NCBI GenBank assembly: GCA_003194525.1
Contig: NBIV01000074.1
Coordinates: forward strand, 118,876-182,875
Length of the DNA: 64,000 bases
From: Gracilariopsis chorda
Taxonomy: Eukaryota > Rhodophyta > Florideophyceae > Gracilariales > Gracilariaceae
Direction of reading: 5' to 3'
Position 1 is the first letter of the stretch; every line of letters begins with the position of its first letter. The notes beneath the pieces were generated by a model, which saw only the letters and a program-made list of their open reading frames with translations, was not told the DNA's origin and ran no database searches. Both the position numbers and the translations under genes were made by a program. Positions 51,436 to 61,866 of the stretch are shown here, in pieces.

Positions 51436-52124
51436 CCAGCCCCCCCGCACGCACTATATCACAACCGGGTAAGAGCCAACCGTAAGACCTGAGTAAGGCC
51501 TCGCCACCGATTACCCCGTAAGGGAAGTTCGACACATAAGACGAGAGAACAAAAGTCCCGAACAGGGCCTCCGCCGCTATTACCCCGGAAGGGAAGTTAG
51601 CACTTGGCAGAGCTAAGATTCGCAAGCCGAGTACCGGTTGGGAATCGACTGGAGACTTGAACTAAACCGGCGGGTTGCGCACTTGCCGTATAACCGGCTC
51701 CGCTGGGGTGAGTATTGCGCTCGTTCTGGGACAGGGTGTCTCGTCGTTCGGCCCGGACCTTAGTAAGGACAAGAACTTTATACGGAGTACATCTCGCCGT
51801 GCAAGCAGCCGCAAGGATCTAGAGGGAGTGTATTGGTGAAGGCATATCTACTGGTCATTAACCATTCCCTGTACGATCCGTACGTTACACGCACCTTAGT
51901 CCTGGATTGCGCAGGACATAGACAGGCAGCTGAAAGCGCATCTCACCGAGAGAGTCTAACTCGGAGCCAGGGGTCTGACCTTTAGGGTACCAGAGATAGT
52001 ATCTCTTGTCAGTGGGCCCGGCTACTCAAAGAGTGGCAGAAGGATCCCTCGCCCGGTAGGGGACCGGTGAAGTATATAAATGATCTGCCCCTCTGGATAA
52101 GTCTCGCGTCGAGAACACTCCGCG
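51436..52124 (+). other. Conserved untranslated leader of element D
   Basis: 51550-52124 matches 31600-32159 of element C. A duplicated block occurs just before it: AAGGCCTCGCCACCGATTAC near 51494 and GGGCCTCCGCCGCTATTACC near 51567, each ending in AAGGGAAGTT. The GTGAGT at 51718 and the GTCAG at 52012 occupy the same places as in element C. Confidence 0.6.
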
Positions 52125-54835
52125 ATGGACACAGAGCGAGAATACGACAATAAAAGAATACCCCGACTACAGGGGAGCGCCGACTACTACACTTGGCGCA
52201 TCTACGTAAGGGATCTCATGCACTCATCGCAATCCCTTTTCGTCCTCACCGAACCTCGACCCACAGAGGTAAGCGCAGCAACTCGAAAGCGCTGGGACGA
52301 TGCCGATCGCAAAGCACGCTCCGCGATCGTGCAGAACCTTGGAACACAGCCGATTGTCGCTGTATCAGAACTCCTGGAAAGGGAGTACTGCTCCGCTTTG
52401 GAAGTGTGGACCAAACTAGAGGCCACATATAAGAAGGACAACATACAGTCAAAGTTGAACCTTCGCCAAAAGCTTAGCACCATGGCATATGAAGACGGTG
52501 AGGACATACAAAATCACCTCATTACCCTTGAAACCACTTTCTTAGACCTCGCACGCCTAGGCGACCCAGTGACAGATAAGGAAATGACCGCCACGTTACT
52601 TCGTTCCCTTCCAGAGTCACTGATGGCCATCACACTACTGGCTGACGCTACAAATATGGAATACGACCAGGTGGTATCCCTAGTGCGATCAGAAATGGAC
52701 CGTAGGGCTCATCGCCCAAACAACACTACGGCATCGAAACCAAACGACCAAACACACACCCATACCCGGCCGCAAAGAAGTCTTCACAAGGCAAAAGACA
52801 GCACACAAAGCCAAAGAAAAGAGGCGTAAAATGTTGGAACTGCGGGCGTATCGGACACATTCGTTCCGAATGCTGGAGGAAAACCAACAACAAGTCCTCG
52901 GAAACCACTCAACACGGTAAGAACAAGAGCAATAGCACAAACTGCTCGTGGGATTCAAACCGAAACGGGACTAACCAACATGGAAACCATCACAGGATGC
53001 CAACCGCAACAACAACAACAACCACAACATGCAAAACCAAAACCACCGCGGATTCGTAGCGATCGCCAACGCCAGCGTACATTCCGAGCATCATACACCG
53101 ACATGGTTGGACTCAGGAGCAAGTCACGTCTTCATCAAAGACAAGTCCCTGTTCTGGAAATATCACACAACCCCACCACAAACCGTGAATACTTGCGATA
53201 ATACATCCGACAGCGTGGGACTTGGGAAAGTAAAGTTACCTTTCGGCGCAAACGGTGTGATGTTACCAGCAAAGCATACCCCAAGCTTCGACTTCAACCT
53301 AATCTCCCTCTCCACTCTGGCATCACAAGTAGACCTCGAATTTTCCACTGAGGCAGAAACCAGCTTCATTATAAAACACAAGAGCACAGGAGAGCTATTC
53401 TTCACATCAAGGCCAAGACAACTCTACCCACTTCCCAACCCCTTACCCTCCCCTATGGCTCACATGGCGATGCGACAGATTGGTGACAACCCTCACGACT
53501 GGCATGAGAAACTCGGCCACCCTGGCCGAGACAAACTACTCAAGTGCGTTGAGACATCTCACGGGGTACCACGATTCTCAAGTGAGGAGGTACGCAACAT
53601 CATATGCAACCCATGCATACAAGCCGGAACAAAACGGGCTCCACTGCAACAAATTGAAAAAAACTGCGAGCAGGAACCTCGAACTCACTCACACCGATCT
53701 CAGCGGACCCATCATGCCACCTTCGCTGCAAGGATCGCAATATATGCAAGTCTTTATCGACGACAGGACAAGGGAGAGTGCAATTTACTTCCTTAGTAAA
53801 AAGACACAATTCTTCCAATCCATTCGTTGGTACAAGGCTCGCGCGGAAAACGAGGTGCCTCCGAATCGAATGTACCGCGTTCGACTTGACGGGGCGGGTG
53901 AGAATCGCTCCGATGACTTCGTCACATATGCGATGGAGAATGGCATCATCCTTGAATTCACCCCACCATATGCGCATCAATCAAATGGCGTCGCGGAGAA
54001 GACCATTCAAGATCTTTGGAAAGTTGGCCGCACCTTCCTGTTTGAGTCCAAGTTACCACAGGAACTCTGGGAAGAGGCAATCTCTCACGCAAACTATCTT
54101 AGGAATCGACTACCAAACCAACGGGTAGACATGAGAGTCCCGTACACCCTGTGGTTTGGTGAGAAGCCTGACTTCACCAACCTATTAAAGTTTGGACAGC
54201 CAGGACATGCGTTCATATACAGATCAGACACCGCACCGAATAAGAAGCTACTACCCCGGGCACTTCCTGGTAACTTTGTTGGTATACAAAGTCCCCGCAC
54301 TTTTTACAGGGTATACATCCCATCGACTGATAAAGTAATAAAGTGCCGCAAGGCATACTTCAAAGTAAGCAAGGACAAACTACCATCCTTCAAAGACCTG
54401 ATCGACTTCTCTTCCCTCCGAAGGCAGCATGCCGAGGTGAACATGGATGAAGATTCCGAGGAACACCTCGATGCATCTCTGGCACACTGTCTCGTATCCT
54501 TCTCGCGCTCCGAAGGTCTTAAGGATGACGGCAGAGTACCAAAGAACTTCGACGAAGCGCGGAAAATGAGAGGATGGGACGAAGCTATCGACAGGGAGTA
54601 CAATGCTTTGGTAGAAAGAGGGACATGGAGGCTTGTAGACAGGAAGCCGAGGATGAAACCTTTACCATTCCTTTGGAGGTTCATTGCCAAACTCCTTAAC
54701 GAAGACCCACCTCGTATTCTACCTAAGGCACGTTGCGTTGCACGGGGCGACATGCAACGCCCCTACATCGATTTTGACCCTGAGACCCTATACGCACCGG
54801 TTGCGAGACTCGAAACCTTCATCGCGTACGAGGCG
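52125..54835 (+). pseudogene. gag-pol: Element D gag-pol remnant (gag, protease, integrase, part of RT)
   Basis: The ATG at 52125 starts the gag domain, open to 52829. The CCHC knuckle CWNCGRIGHIRSECW lies in the -1 frame from about 52832. The protease WLDSGASHVFI is in a third frame (53029-53796). From about 53660 the integrase runs on in the frame 53480-55066, with ELTHTDLSGPI, VRLDGAGENRS and HQSNGVAEKT (D,D,E intact), then the start of RT (VERGTWRLVDRKP, CVARGDMQ) up to ARLET near 54822. Here the Trp at KMRGWDEAI is intact, which identifies the stop in element C as a Trp codon change. After 54835 the frame reads unrelated sequence. Confidence 0.88.
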
Positions 54836-54838
54836 GAT

Positions 54839-55080
54839 GTGTATATCTTGGCACAAATTTATTTCCCAATAAAGCTCCTCAGACGTCTTGTGTGTCTGTC
54901 TACCCGTTATTCTATACCGAGGTTAAGAATATGTAGTATGATGTTTAAGACGTCTTCATTGTACAGCCGGACGTCTTTCATCTGTTTTGTCTTGCTCGGT
55001 TTGTCGCGAGCAAGTCTTTTGTTGTTTGATTTATTGAAGCAAGTCTTCAGCCTATCATATAGCTAGTGGAGTGTACTAAA
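54839..55080. other. Unassigned, possible LTR-like sequence
   Basis: It begins TGTGTATATC right where element D breaks off. Repeated ACGTCTT and AAGTCTT words occur, but no partner copy or coding frame was found. It may be flank of the older gypsy into which D inserted or a rearrangement junction. Confidence 0.3.
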
Positions 55081-55084
55081 GTCT

Positions 55085-55445
55085 GTTCTATTCTTGCGGC
55101 AAAGTACTACTCGTGAGCAGTTCTACCAATATATCTGAGTGCTATGGAAAGCACCTTATCGTTTGACGTTTCTTCAAGAAAGTTTCAGATGTGGGTGACC
55201 CAGCTATCAATATCCTGATTTAGAGTAAACAAAGAAGGCTTATTGATCTTTGGCGTAGACGAAGATATGCCTCTTGACCTAAGAACGAAGGTAAGGGCAG
55301 ACTCCAGCGATGAGATCTTCTGTTCGATTTCACTTTCGAGTATTTCCATTCTATCACATGTATCTTCCAGTGCATGTCTAAGACTTTGAGTGATCTGGTT
55401 TGCACAGGACTGCAGAGAGGGCGTGGCATTGCCCAAGGTTCCCAA
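55085..55445 (-). pseudogene. Gag-like fragment with coiled coil
   Basis: The minus-strand frame from 55445 has a heptad-rich stretch (SLRHALEDTCDRMEILESEIEQ and following, kept here in part), then KPSLFTLNQDIDSWVTHI. After one TGA it continues NFLEETSNDKVLSIALRYIG. The pattern (coiled coil, then a substrate-like W..F...L block) is that of retrotransposon gag before the capsid. It probably belongs to the gypsy copy whose LTR and primer site lie at 56.7 kb. Confidence 0.45.
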
Positions 55446-55893
55446 AACTACGTAAAATCAAGTGAAACAGGAAAAGCTTGCCAAATTTGTAAATGTATTG
55501 GGCCAAAAAATTGTATCTCGGTAAATATAATTCCAATTTCTTCTGCAGCTTGTCAAAATAAAAATTTACGATGTGATTAAGTAGTTTCAGGCAGTAGATA
55601 GATATTTTGGGGTCTCGAGTTCAAATCCTTTAGATGTAAGAACTGGGATGCTTATCGGAGTGGCTGAAGTGGAGGTTCTTCAATCGCGTTTACAATATGT
55701 TAAGTAATTAAGGACAAAGTAAGACCTGTACGGCTAGTTCTTTTCTGACAGAGATTGGTAATCTTGGCGCAGCGAAAGCTCGAACCCAGCCAGATATGGT
55801 AGCTTAAGGGTAGAACGACCAATTTTTATTTTTCACAAAATTGTGTTTAGCGGGCTTAAAACAGCCGTTAAATTTTTTATGTTGACGTCTTTG

Positions 55894-56160
55894 CTAGTGT
55901 GTTTTAGCCAGTCGATGCTTATTGCCCTTTTTTGGTTCTTTGAAGTGCTGCCATTTGTTGAAAGATGGTATACGGCAAATATAACGACCAGGTGGTGACG
56001 TTTCCGATAACGCCTTATTTCTGTGCTTGGTACCGTGAAGGTGTTTCTCGAGTTGTGTGCGGCTGTTGAAGCGTACATTGCAGTTTTCACACCTTGATGT
56101 ACGGAGGCGACATCGAATTGTACGCTTCTGCTGGCGGCGGATGCGATCGTTTTCAGTATG
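55894..56160 (-). CDS. C2H2 (U1/matrin-like) zinc-finger fragment without ATG
   Basis: An 88-codon stop-to-stop frame reads a basic stretch (RRQQKRTIRCRLRTSR), then CENCNVRFNSRTQLEKHL and HGTKHRNK. This is a CxxC, 12 residues, H, five residues, H finger, of the type seen in RNA-binding U1/matrin fingers. There is no ATG in the frame. It lies downstream of a primer-binding-like site on the same strand, so it may be part of a retroelement gag; an exon of a host gene is the alternative. Confidence 0.4.
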   Translation of the reverse strand, partial: HTENDRIRRQQKRTIRCRLRTSRCENCNVRFNSRTQLEKHLHGTKHRNKALSETSPPGRYICRIPSFNKWQHFKEPKKGNKHRLAKTH

Positions 56161-56720
56161 CTAAAGTTGGTGTTTCCTGCGTCACTGATCGGCAAGAAAA
56201 TCCTGCGCTTCTGATTGGCTGAGGCGTACGCTTGACGAATAAGGTGCCTGACTGTGTAGACCGTTGCAGGTTTTCCCCCAACAGAGGCTTGTTGACGTTT
56301 GTCTAAAGTTTCTGGTTCTTGTAAACTTGCTCAGGAGATGGTGGTTGAGTACCAGGCGTCTGGTGGTCAAGGGAAACGAGGTTGTCGAATGGTTCAAATG
56401 ATAGCGAACGGGGTTTGGAGGAGAGGGTGTGGTCAGCTACGGGGGTTCAAGGGTCAGCACGGTCCACGGATGGTGAAGGCTGCGGTTTTGACTGTGGCTC
56501 GAAGAATGCGTTGGTATTGGTGTATTCCGACGGCGGAGACGGCGGAAACCTGGATCGAAGTATTCAGCGCTCTGGAAACACACAATAAAATTGGTCGGTC
56601 ATAAATAAACATTCAGTATGATCTGGGTCTCTGTAGCCCATCCAAACATGAGTAGTTTTGTGTAGCAAGATCGACCAAGGCTGGATGGTCACCAGTTTCA
56701 GGTAAGTGCAATACTTATTT
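56161..56720 (-). other. Probable retroelement leader or decayed gag N-terminus
   Basis: It lies between the primer-binding-like site at 56733 and the zinc-finger frame. Short frames exist on both strands (56299-56604 plus, 56182-56397 minus) without recognisable motifs. Confidence 0.3.
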
Positions 56721-56733
56721 GCAAATGTTACCA
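56721..56733 (-). other. Primer-binding-like site next to LTR (minus strand)
   Basis: The minus strand reads TGGTAACATTTGC one base after the LTR end TAACA. It differs at two bases from TGGTAGCATTCGC of element B at 19979. This identifies 56735 as the 3' end of an LTR followed by the start of an element. Confidence 0.6.
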
Positions 56734-56734
56734 A

Positions 56735-58631
56735 TGTTAGGAACGGAGATGCAATGGTTGAAATGGTTAGAATAGTCGATGATACTGATCCTAGTTGAAG
56801 GTAAGAGCATCCATATGGTTTTATATAGAGTTCCTCGCTTATTTCTATCAGTGGCATTAGTAGATGCGAAATCGTGCTAGTTTATCGGCATTATGCTTGG
56901 TTTTCTCGTTCGCCTCCATATGTTGGTGGTTTACTAGGCTCAGTGCCAAACCTAGTCAATTGATGACTTGGCGAATTCCGCCAGCCCTGATGACTTGTTT
57001 TATGACTGTGGTAGAACGAACGTACGGGCGTCAGATTATGACAGACGACAGCGAACACCGATGCACGATACCGTGGGAGACCGAAGGGTGGACAGATAGC
57101 ATGAGTGCACCTGACCGGCACGGTGCACCTGGGGACTGTTGGGACGGGATACACGTGTCCGACCGGAAGGAAGGGCAGACGTGCCAGCAAGACCCTACAT
57201 AATTTTTAATTAATTGTTAGGTAGTACGTACGCAGTCCCGCCATTGGTCCATATCTGCCGAGGTGCTTCGTCGCTGAAGTGCACCTCGGGGCCGGCGGGT
57301 CTACTTAGCATGACAGTACCACTCGACCCCCATGAACGAGTAAATGCAGACGTCATCCCACCAAACGGACTAGTTTCTTGTTCTAGTTGGCGATACAGAC
57401 TGCCCACTAGCTTGTACTACTACTCCGCACGGTAATGCACGAGCGTTACACGGCCGCCAACACTCTACGCGTGCTCCCTGACCACGCCTGACGCAGTTGC
57501 CTGTGCGGCTCCGCAGCCCTCGACCGGCGTCTCCTGACATCTACCGTTCAGATCACCGAGCCCATCTTCCGCCCGGGCTTTCTAGGAAATCCTTCTACTG
57601 ACCACTGAGGCACGTCCGACCGGTCTGCATCTTGTGCTAAAGCATTGCGCTTCCCCACAATGCCTTGGCAAGGATCAGTAACAGGTAGGGTGTTGATGAT
57701 ATTGCACGAGTCCATGGTGACCGCGATGAGTTGGCGCGGATCTTTTGGGAATCCTTCATGAACATTTGATCACTGTGTGGTATAACGGAACACAGTCAAT
57801 GACCAAATGGGTAGTTCGTGTGGACCTCGGCTGTAGGGAGCGCCGGGTGGGCTCGACCTAGAAGGGGAAAAGAGGGCTACCGGTAGGGTCTGTGGCCGCA
57901 CAAACCAATACAGGTGCGAGATAGTCGGCTAGTTCTACGTAGCAGCGTGGTAGTCCCTAGGTATCGTGACTGGCGGACTAGCAATACCTGATAAGATCTT
58001 GGATACCAAAACGGTTGACAGTAAAAACAAGTTGGTATCAAATTATCGAAGGGGTGCCTACCGTTTACCTTGACGCGGGAGGATGCTGACGCTCACCTTA
58101 AGAGTGGGCGAGCTTGACTCCCCGTGGACATAGCACCGGGAGTCGAGCTCGCCCATTTACGTGTGCCACGTCTGAGTTACACCCTAGTGGTGCACCTCAG
58201 TACTGTAGCTAGCAGTTAGAACTATTTCTAAAAATTAAAGTTAAATATTAGGACATACCGCCCTGGTCCAATCACCCACCTGACACACCGAACTGGTATT
58301 TTGAACACCACTTTGGTAGAAAACCCCACTATACGACACACTGCTATACCATATGAGGTGTCTGTCAACGTTGCAAGTGGTAGGCAACGTGTACTTCGGA
58401 GCTAACTTCATCCATGTGGGCATCCCAGACTTCTCTGATATAATTATGTTGTATTGTCATATTGACAGCATGTCACAAAAGATGTCAACTCGGCTTTGAG
58501 GACAGGTACACATGTCATATAGAAAGCCAATGTCTTCAGGGGATCCAGTAGAATAGAACTAGGAAGACTAGTAAAACTGATGATGGAGCCAATTTCACTC
58601 AAACAAAGGTAAGTACTAACCAAATATGACA
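56735..58631 (-). repeat. Old gypsy LTR interrupted by a 1.2 kb insert
   Basis: In two blocks (about 58631-58250 and 57010-56735) the minus strand aligns with the LTR at 4260-4913, in the same order and including the TATA region (CTATATAAAA near 56820). The LTR ends TAACA at 56735. It follows an integrase-chromodomain end (58650-60896) and precedes a primer site and gag-like fragments, so one LTR serves two element bodies. Confidence 0.6.
57010..58250. other. Unidentified insert in the old LTR, with strong hairpins
   Basis: This part has no counterpart in the LTR at 4260-4913. It contains a 17-bp inverted repeat with one mismatch at 58106-58122/58138-58154 and a perfect CCGAGGTGC/GCACCTCGG at 57258-57266/57281-57289. 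No reading frame is recognisable. It may be a small nonautonomous element; exact ends and a target duplication were not established. Confidence 0.4.
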
Positions 58632-58649
58632 ATGAGCAGCAAGATTGTC

Positions 58650-60896
58650 ACGTGCGACATGTTTTCTATTTCCGATGGGAATTTTTCGGTTGGCGGTATT
58701 CTGCACCATCCTCTCAAGCTGGCGTGCTCCGTACGTCTGACCAGACAGTGATACCACATCTACCTGCCAGGTTTCCATGCGTTCATGGTGAGTCAAAGCC
58801 GCCTCTTGGGCTTCCGAAAGCGGAGAACTTGCTACGTGCCGAAGACGCACGCCTGTGGGTGTTACATCCATATGTCATTACCGACATTTGCGAAGTAGCC
58901 AATGGATACCGTGCATTGGCAAGGACGTAACACGCCCAAATGGTGTCGCAGTGGGGACCATGGATGAATATGTCTCTCTGACATTACGAAAGCAGGGCGC
59001 GTTATGCAATCGAGCTGGGCAGTGCAAAGAACTGGTACAAACTACGGATGTATTCTTTCGCATGGCGGTTGTGTACTTGCTGCAGATTTCCAACCAAACT
59101 AGCAGGAAACCAACGATGGTATTCCATCGCGGCATTGGGTGAACCGTCACCCTCTTTGAGGAATACGTTAAGCCACTTCGGTCTCAGGATGGGCTTTGTT
59201 CTTATCGGGTACGGGGATGTTCTGCTTTCGGCAGTACCGAAGCACTGGGTTACATGGTAAATACTTCGCATCGCGAAAGGTTTTTTCTTCTGGCGTAAAC
59301 CCTGATCATCTTACCTTACATTGGTGGTCCTCTGCTGTTCCTTGGGTACGACCCACGATCCGCCTTATGACCACTTCGTCACTTTGCGTGTCCGCTGGGA
59401 GCTTGGAAGCCCCGACGACAACGTAGCCAAGTTTAAAACGCTCTTTGCGCCCATTGTTTTTAATGAGAACCGTGTTGTGTCCTGTGCCAGTGCTCAGCAC
59501 TTTAAAAAGTCCTTTCACCTTCCAGGGCACCTTTCGTGAGACTTGCTCACCCGATACCCTAGCTTTCTCGGTATCCACATTCCTGCCGATGTACACATAC
59601 GCCCTGGGATTTGGCATATTTCGCTCGACGACGGGTGCGTTTTATCTTGGTTTGTAGCGCTTTTGCACTTTATTCAAGGTTTCTATAGCTCACAGAATGA
59701 GTTGGCGCAGATGTGCCAGGTTCTGCATCTTCACCTCTCCAGTCTTTCGCCTGTTCAGGGATTTAATACGTTATTGAACCAATAGTTCGGGAACCCGAGG
59801 GAGTACCAACTCAAAATGGGAGTGCCTCATGCTATCATGCAACTGGTTGTTGTAGCAAAAAGTCCGCGCATCGCTGTGAGGCTCCCATATGTGCTGATTT
59901 CCAGCGACAAACTGCGTCTAGTAGGGCAAAATGATTCTGTTGAACCTCTCAGCTTGGCTGCCTGGCATTTGAATGATACGTCGATTTAAGGAACTTTATG
60001 ATGCAGAAGATTCGGCACACACTCTGAATAACTTCGAGGCAAAGCCGGATTTGTTGTCAGAGAGGACAGTAACGGGGGGGCGGTACACAAACGCCCAATG
60101 GGTTCTGAAACGCTTCTGTGGCTGTGAAAGCACTACCTGACAGTAACAGGACGGTCTTCGTCAATGTTTAGTAGCGATCAAAGATCACTAATAGGTAACG
60201 ATCACCTCGCGCTTTGTCGCCTGGATCAGGCGCAGTACGTCGATGGTGACACTTTCCACGGCGCAGTCGCCAGTAAGAGTTTCAAGCGTGACGCATTTCT
60301 TTTTAGAGAGATTCTATGGTTTCACACAGGAGTCACATTCATTGACCATTCGATACACATCGGCAGTCATGCTTGGTCAACACAATCTGGGATGCATGGT
60401 CGCGCACATCCTTCGTCGGTCCGAATGAACTGCCGCACGCGGGTAATGATGCATATGCATCATGCGATCTCGGAGAGGCTTAGGTACGAGCACCTGCTCA
60501 CTTTGGTCCAACCTGGACCGACGGACTAGTAGTCATTCTCCATGAGTATAAATTAAACCCTTCCAGTTATTCAAGGATTTCTCCAGCATCTCTATACAAA
60601 CTGGACTAGTGGCCTGCTCTGCAAACAGCTCCTCCTATTACAAGTCTGTCACTTCGTGTTCTTCGAGGTCGAAAATACCATCCATCGGATGCACGACCGC
60701 ACAAAACGGTTCTTGGTCTTGATGAGCCTCCGGCTTGGATAGGAAATAAGGAATGTTCTCCGACGGTTTGATGGTGGTCTCACAAACCATCGGGATGCGC
60801 TATAGTGCATCTTCAGCCAGGTTCTCCAAATTCTTCTTTTAGATGAATTCAAATTCGTGCTCCACGATGCGTAGCCTCCACCTCGGTAATCCACTA
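58650..60896 (-). pseudogene. Decayed gypsy pol: RNase H end, integrase, chromodomain
   Basis: The minus strand from 60896 begins at GLPRWRLRIVEHEFEFI, the end of RNase H, then a LAEDALYRIP block. The integrase zinc finger ends CDSCVKP (about 60330), and the core keeps VTIDVLRL and TVLSDNKSGF. The C-terminal module WKVKGLFKVLSTGTGHNTVL lies at about 59500. A chromodomain (EVVIRRIVGRTQ, QCKVR, TGA in place of Trp, SGFTPEEKTF) runs over about 59390-59290. Many stops and shifts are present. The frame at 60896 continues that of 581-1745 across CACTA. Confidence 0.8.
60892..60896. repeat. Target-site duplication CACTA (left copy)
   Basis: CACTA directly precedes the LTR start at 60897 and equals 581-585 after the LTR at the left window edge. 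Confidence 0.7.
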
Positions 60897-61816
60897 TGTG
60901 GTGCAATCCCGGTGTGGGAAAGGCACCCAAGGCAGCTCGAAGCCTTGCTCTCTTGGAGAGGTAGGCCCAGCTGGGTAGAGCCCTCCGTGTCCCGTATGAC
61001 GGGTGTAACTCCGTCGGGAGCCTGGATGTACCTCGGAGGTTTAGGGGTTTAGAACGGGTCGGAACCACGGCTGGTCCGGAAGTAGCCTGCGAACAGTGGA
61101 ACAAAAGAGGGAAAGGGACCACCCGACGGGGCGTGCGGAAAGCGGGAACAGACCCGGAGGGGGGGTGCCGATACACACACACGAAACACGCACCGCGCGG
61201 CGGTTAGGGGATATGAGGGGAAGGGATGGTCTCACGGTCTCACGACACACGTCGGTAATATCAATACCCAAAAACTGGGGCGGAGATAGGGCCTGTACGG
61301 GCGGTCACACGACAACAACGAATACCACGAGTGGTCACAACCCACTGGGTACGACGAGCACGGTCTCCTCGGTGGTGCGAGTCGGGTGAAACTATCGGGC
61401 AAGCGGTGTACCTCCGCGAGGAGTTAGACACTTCGCATGGCGAATAGAGTCAGAGCCGAACTCTTGTTACTTTTCTTGGTGAGCTCGCCGCCGTTGCGGC
61501 CGACGCTCAAGTACTAGCTCAGTGCAGTACAGTAGTTTAGTGCAACTAGCCTAAGTAAAATTAACCCCTAAAACTATACTAAAATAAGTAGCCGTTTTGG
61601 GCCCCCTGGCCGGGGCTGTAGCCACGTGTCCACCACCCTTGCCAGGCAAGTACCACCAAAATATGAATGTTCCCATAACCACCCTGGGTAACCCGACCGC
61701 TAATTAGCCCGGTAAACGGGGGCTAAATTCTTGCATCCCGCTTCATCGCTCGCACCGAGTACACCTCAGATATGAGTTTTCACCATCGCCCGTACGCGGG
61801 AATGTATTGCACTACA
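60897..61816 (-). repeat. Family-A LTR with clustered small indels
   Basis: 920 bp against 914 in element A. Differences are mostly one base in or near homopolymers (for example GGGGTTTAG for GGGGTTAG, CCCAAAAACTG for CCCAAAACTG), plus a complex change near 61535. It has the C also found at 369. Confidence 0.93.
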
Positions 61817-61866
61817 CATCCCCCTCCTTAAGGGCCGAAAACGAACGTGAGTATAAACGTGAGGAG

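Larger units (their letters stand above)
50495..54838 (+). mobile_element. Element D: Ty1/copia element, 3' truncated
   Basis: It has a 5' LTR (50495-50630), primer binding site, repeat-bearing leader and gag-pol in copia order, all homologous to element C except the LTR and the leader repeats. The sequence departs from element C inside RT at about 54822, and no 3' LTR is found. Gag-pol has at least three frameshifts. The right border is uncertain (54820-54840). Confidence 0.88.
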
